Shown one piece after another: positions 63,316-64,000 of a DNA stretch of 64,000 nt (position 1 is the first letter of the stretch; each line of letters begins with the position of its first letter). The stretch is taken from positions 1 through 64,000 of the forward strand of contig CAZEWZ010000007.1 in the NCBI GenBank assembly GCA_964516765.1, in the 5' to 3' direction. The DNA comes from CAZEWZ01 sp964516765. GTDB taxonomy: Bacteria > Bacteroidota > Bacteroidia > Flavobacteriales > UBA7430. The notes below the pieces were generated by a model, which made no database searches, was not told where the DNA came from, and was given only the letters and a program-made list of their open reading frames with translations. The position numbers and the translations under genes were made by a program.

Positions 63316-63999
63316 ATGAAAAATTATTTACTTACATTTATTTCTCTAATTAGCTTGACAGTATTTTCGCAGTCTCTGTCTATTGAGCCTCAGGAATATT
63401 ATTTCTCCCCTTTTGGAGAACTATGTAATGCTGATTTAGATATTACCAACCTGAGCACTCAAGATGTAAGTGTTCATGTTACTAGATCTGTAATTACAGA
63501 TGTATCGAATTATTTCTGTTGGGGAATCACATGTTATCCACCAAATAGCGATGCAATATTTACCTCAAGTAATCCTTTATTAATTCCAGCCGGTGAGACT
63601 CTTACTGGTGCTAATTCTTTTAAAGGCACTGTAAATAATTTGCCTGAAGAATCTAGTTTATCGATTAACTATTGTTTTTGGATAGAAGGTAGTCCAGATG
63701 ATGAGGTTTGTACAGATTTAATCTATACAAATAAAGATATGTACGTCTCTTCGTCTGATATTTCTTTTATTCCAGAAATTTTCCCAAACCCAGCATTCAA
63801 TCAGCTGAAAATAAAAGTAAAAGATGGTGTTGAATCTGAATTTATCCTGTTCGACATGCTCGGGAATAAAGTACTTCACAAAAAGATGCAAATCTCTTCA
63901 GTTATTAATATAAGTTCACTCGAATCTGGGATTTATTTCTATTCTTTTAATGTCCAGGGAGAAGATTCTGAGGTTCAAAAGCTAGTTGTCTCACATTAG
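63316..63999 (+). CDS. Small secreted protein with five cysteines and type A T9SS tail
   Basis: Complete, ending one base before the window edge. Signal peptide (MKNYLLTFISLISLTVFSQ), a ~130-residue Ig-like domain with C37, C68, C73, C120 and C132 (motifs FCWGITCYPP and INYCFWIEG), then a type A sorting tail (IFPNPAFNQLKIKV, GIYFYSFNVQ). I recall this 'CWG...CYPP' domain as a widespread Bacteroidota secreted module of unknown function. The cysteines probably form disulfides, which may be why it follows two secreted thioredoxin-fold proteins (inference). Confidence 0.8.
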   Translation: MKNYLLTFISLISLTVFSQSLSIEPQEYYFSPFGELCNADLDITNLSTQDVSVHVTRSVITDVSNYFCWGITCYPPNSDAIFTSSNPLLIPAGETLTGANSFKGTVNNLPEESSLSINYCFWIEGSPDDEVCTDLIYTNKDMYVSSSDISFIPEIFPNPAFNQLKIKVKDGVESEFILFDMLGNKVLHKKMQISSVINISSLESGIYFYSFNVQGEDSEVQKLVVSH

Positions 64000-64000
64000 C

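Noticed and set aside
1..64000. Searched by eye for CRISPR arrays, tRNA or rRNA genes, insertion sequences and prophage.
   Set aside because: No regularly spaced repeats, cloverleaf-like sequences, transposases, integrases or phage genes were found.

Overview
The window is an AT-rich stretch of a Bacteroidota chromosome, most likely a marine Flavobacteriales-type organism. Evidence: a full-length sprA (the giant outer-membrane translocon of the type IX secretion system, T9SS, needed for gliding); at least seven predicted secreted proteins ending in T9SS sorting tails (type A or type B); promoter-like TAnnTTTG boxes before many genes instead of the proteobacterial -10; A-rich starts without clear Shine-Dalgarno sites; and Bacteroidota-style gene neighbourhoods (asnS-rpoN, hpt-adk-obgE, maeB-ruvA-sprA). 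I see no tRNA, rRNA, CRISPR, insertion sequence or prophage, so this is mostly core chromosome with islands of secreted-protein genes.

Layout. 0-1.6 kb: 3' end of a large adhesin-like T9SS type B protein with four Ig-like repeats. 1.6-6.8 kb: riboflavin synthase and the futalosine-pathway enzyme MqnC (- strand), then pepA, pdxA, a DUF177 gene and rpmF. 7-9.9 kb: fabH-accB-accC (start of fatty acid synthesis). 9.9-15 kb: dxs, then asnS-rpoN. 15-18.8 kb: a small ArsR-type regulator and a gingipain-like C25 protease. 18.8-24.3 kb (- strand): a tightly overlapping set of an Mpo1-like membrane protein, a LolA-like carrier, two FtsX/LolC-type permeases, a LolD-type ATPase and a barrel-like outer-membrane protein; this reads as a lipid or lipoprotein export line from inner to outer membrane and is the most interesting candidate system here. 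24.3-29.6 kb: purE, and the divergent hpt-adk-obgE-PAP2-crcB-pafA run.

29.6-36.6 kb: a PKD-containing type B cargo protein, an O-methyltransferase with an M16 protease, and an 839-residue metzincin-like protease. 36.6-42.4 kb (- strand): a MarR regulator followed by fadN-fadA-fadE, a complete beta-oxidation core in the same order as Bacillus fadNAE, preceded by a perfect 34-bp palindrome. 42.5-43.4 kb: remains of a decayed secreted-protein gene. 43.4-45.4 kb: a secreted esterase and a small secreted protein with an unusual tail. 45.5-47.3 kb: an acyl-CoA ligase that could feed the beta-oxidation operon; its promoter sits back to back with that of recG.

47.4-64 kb (+ strand): recG, the malic enzyme-phosphotransacetylase fusion, ruvA, sprA, then three separate genes for T9SS cargo: two with thioredoxin folds and WCGPC active sites and one small cysteine-containing protein. 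Together the secreted set (C25 protease, esterase, PafA-type phosphatase, metalloprotease, adhesins, surface thioredoxins) suits a surface-attached or particle-degrading heterotroph that burns fatty acids. All functions are inferred by reading the sequence; no database search was run.
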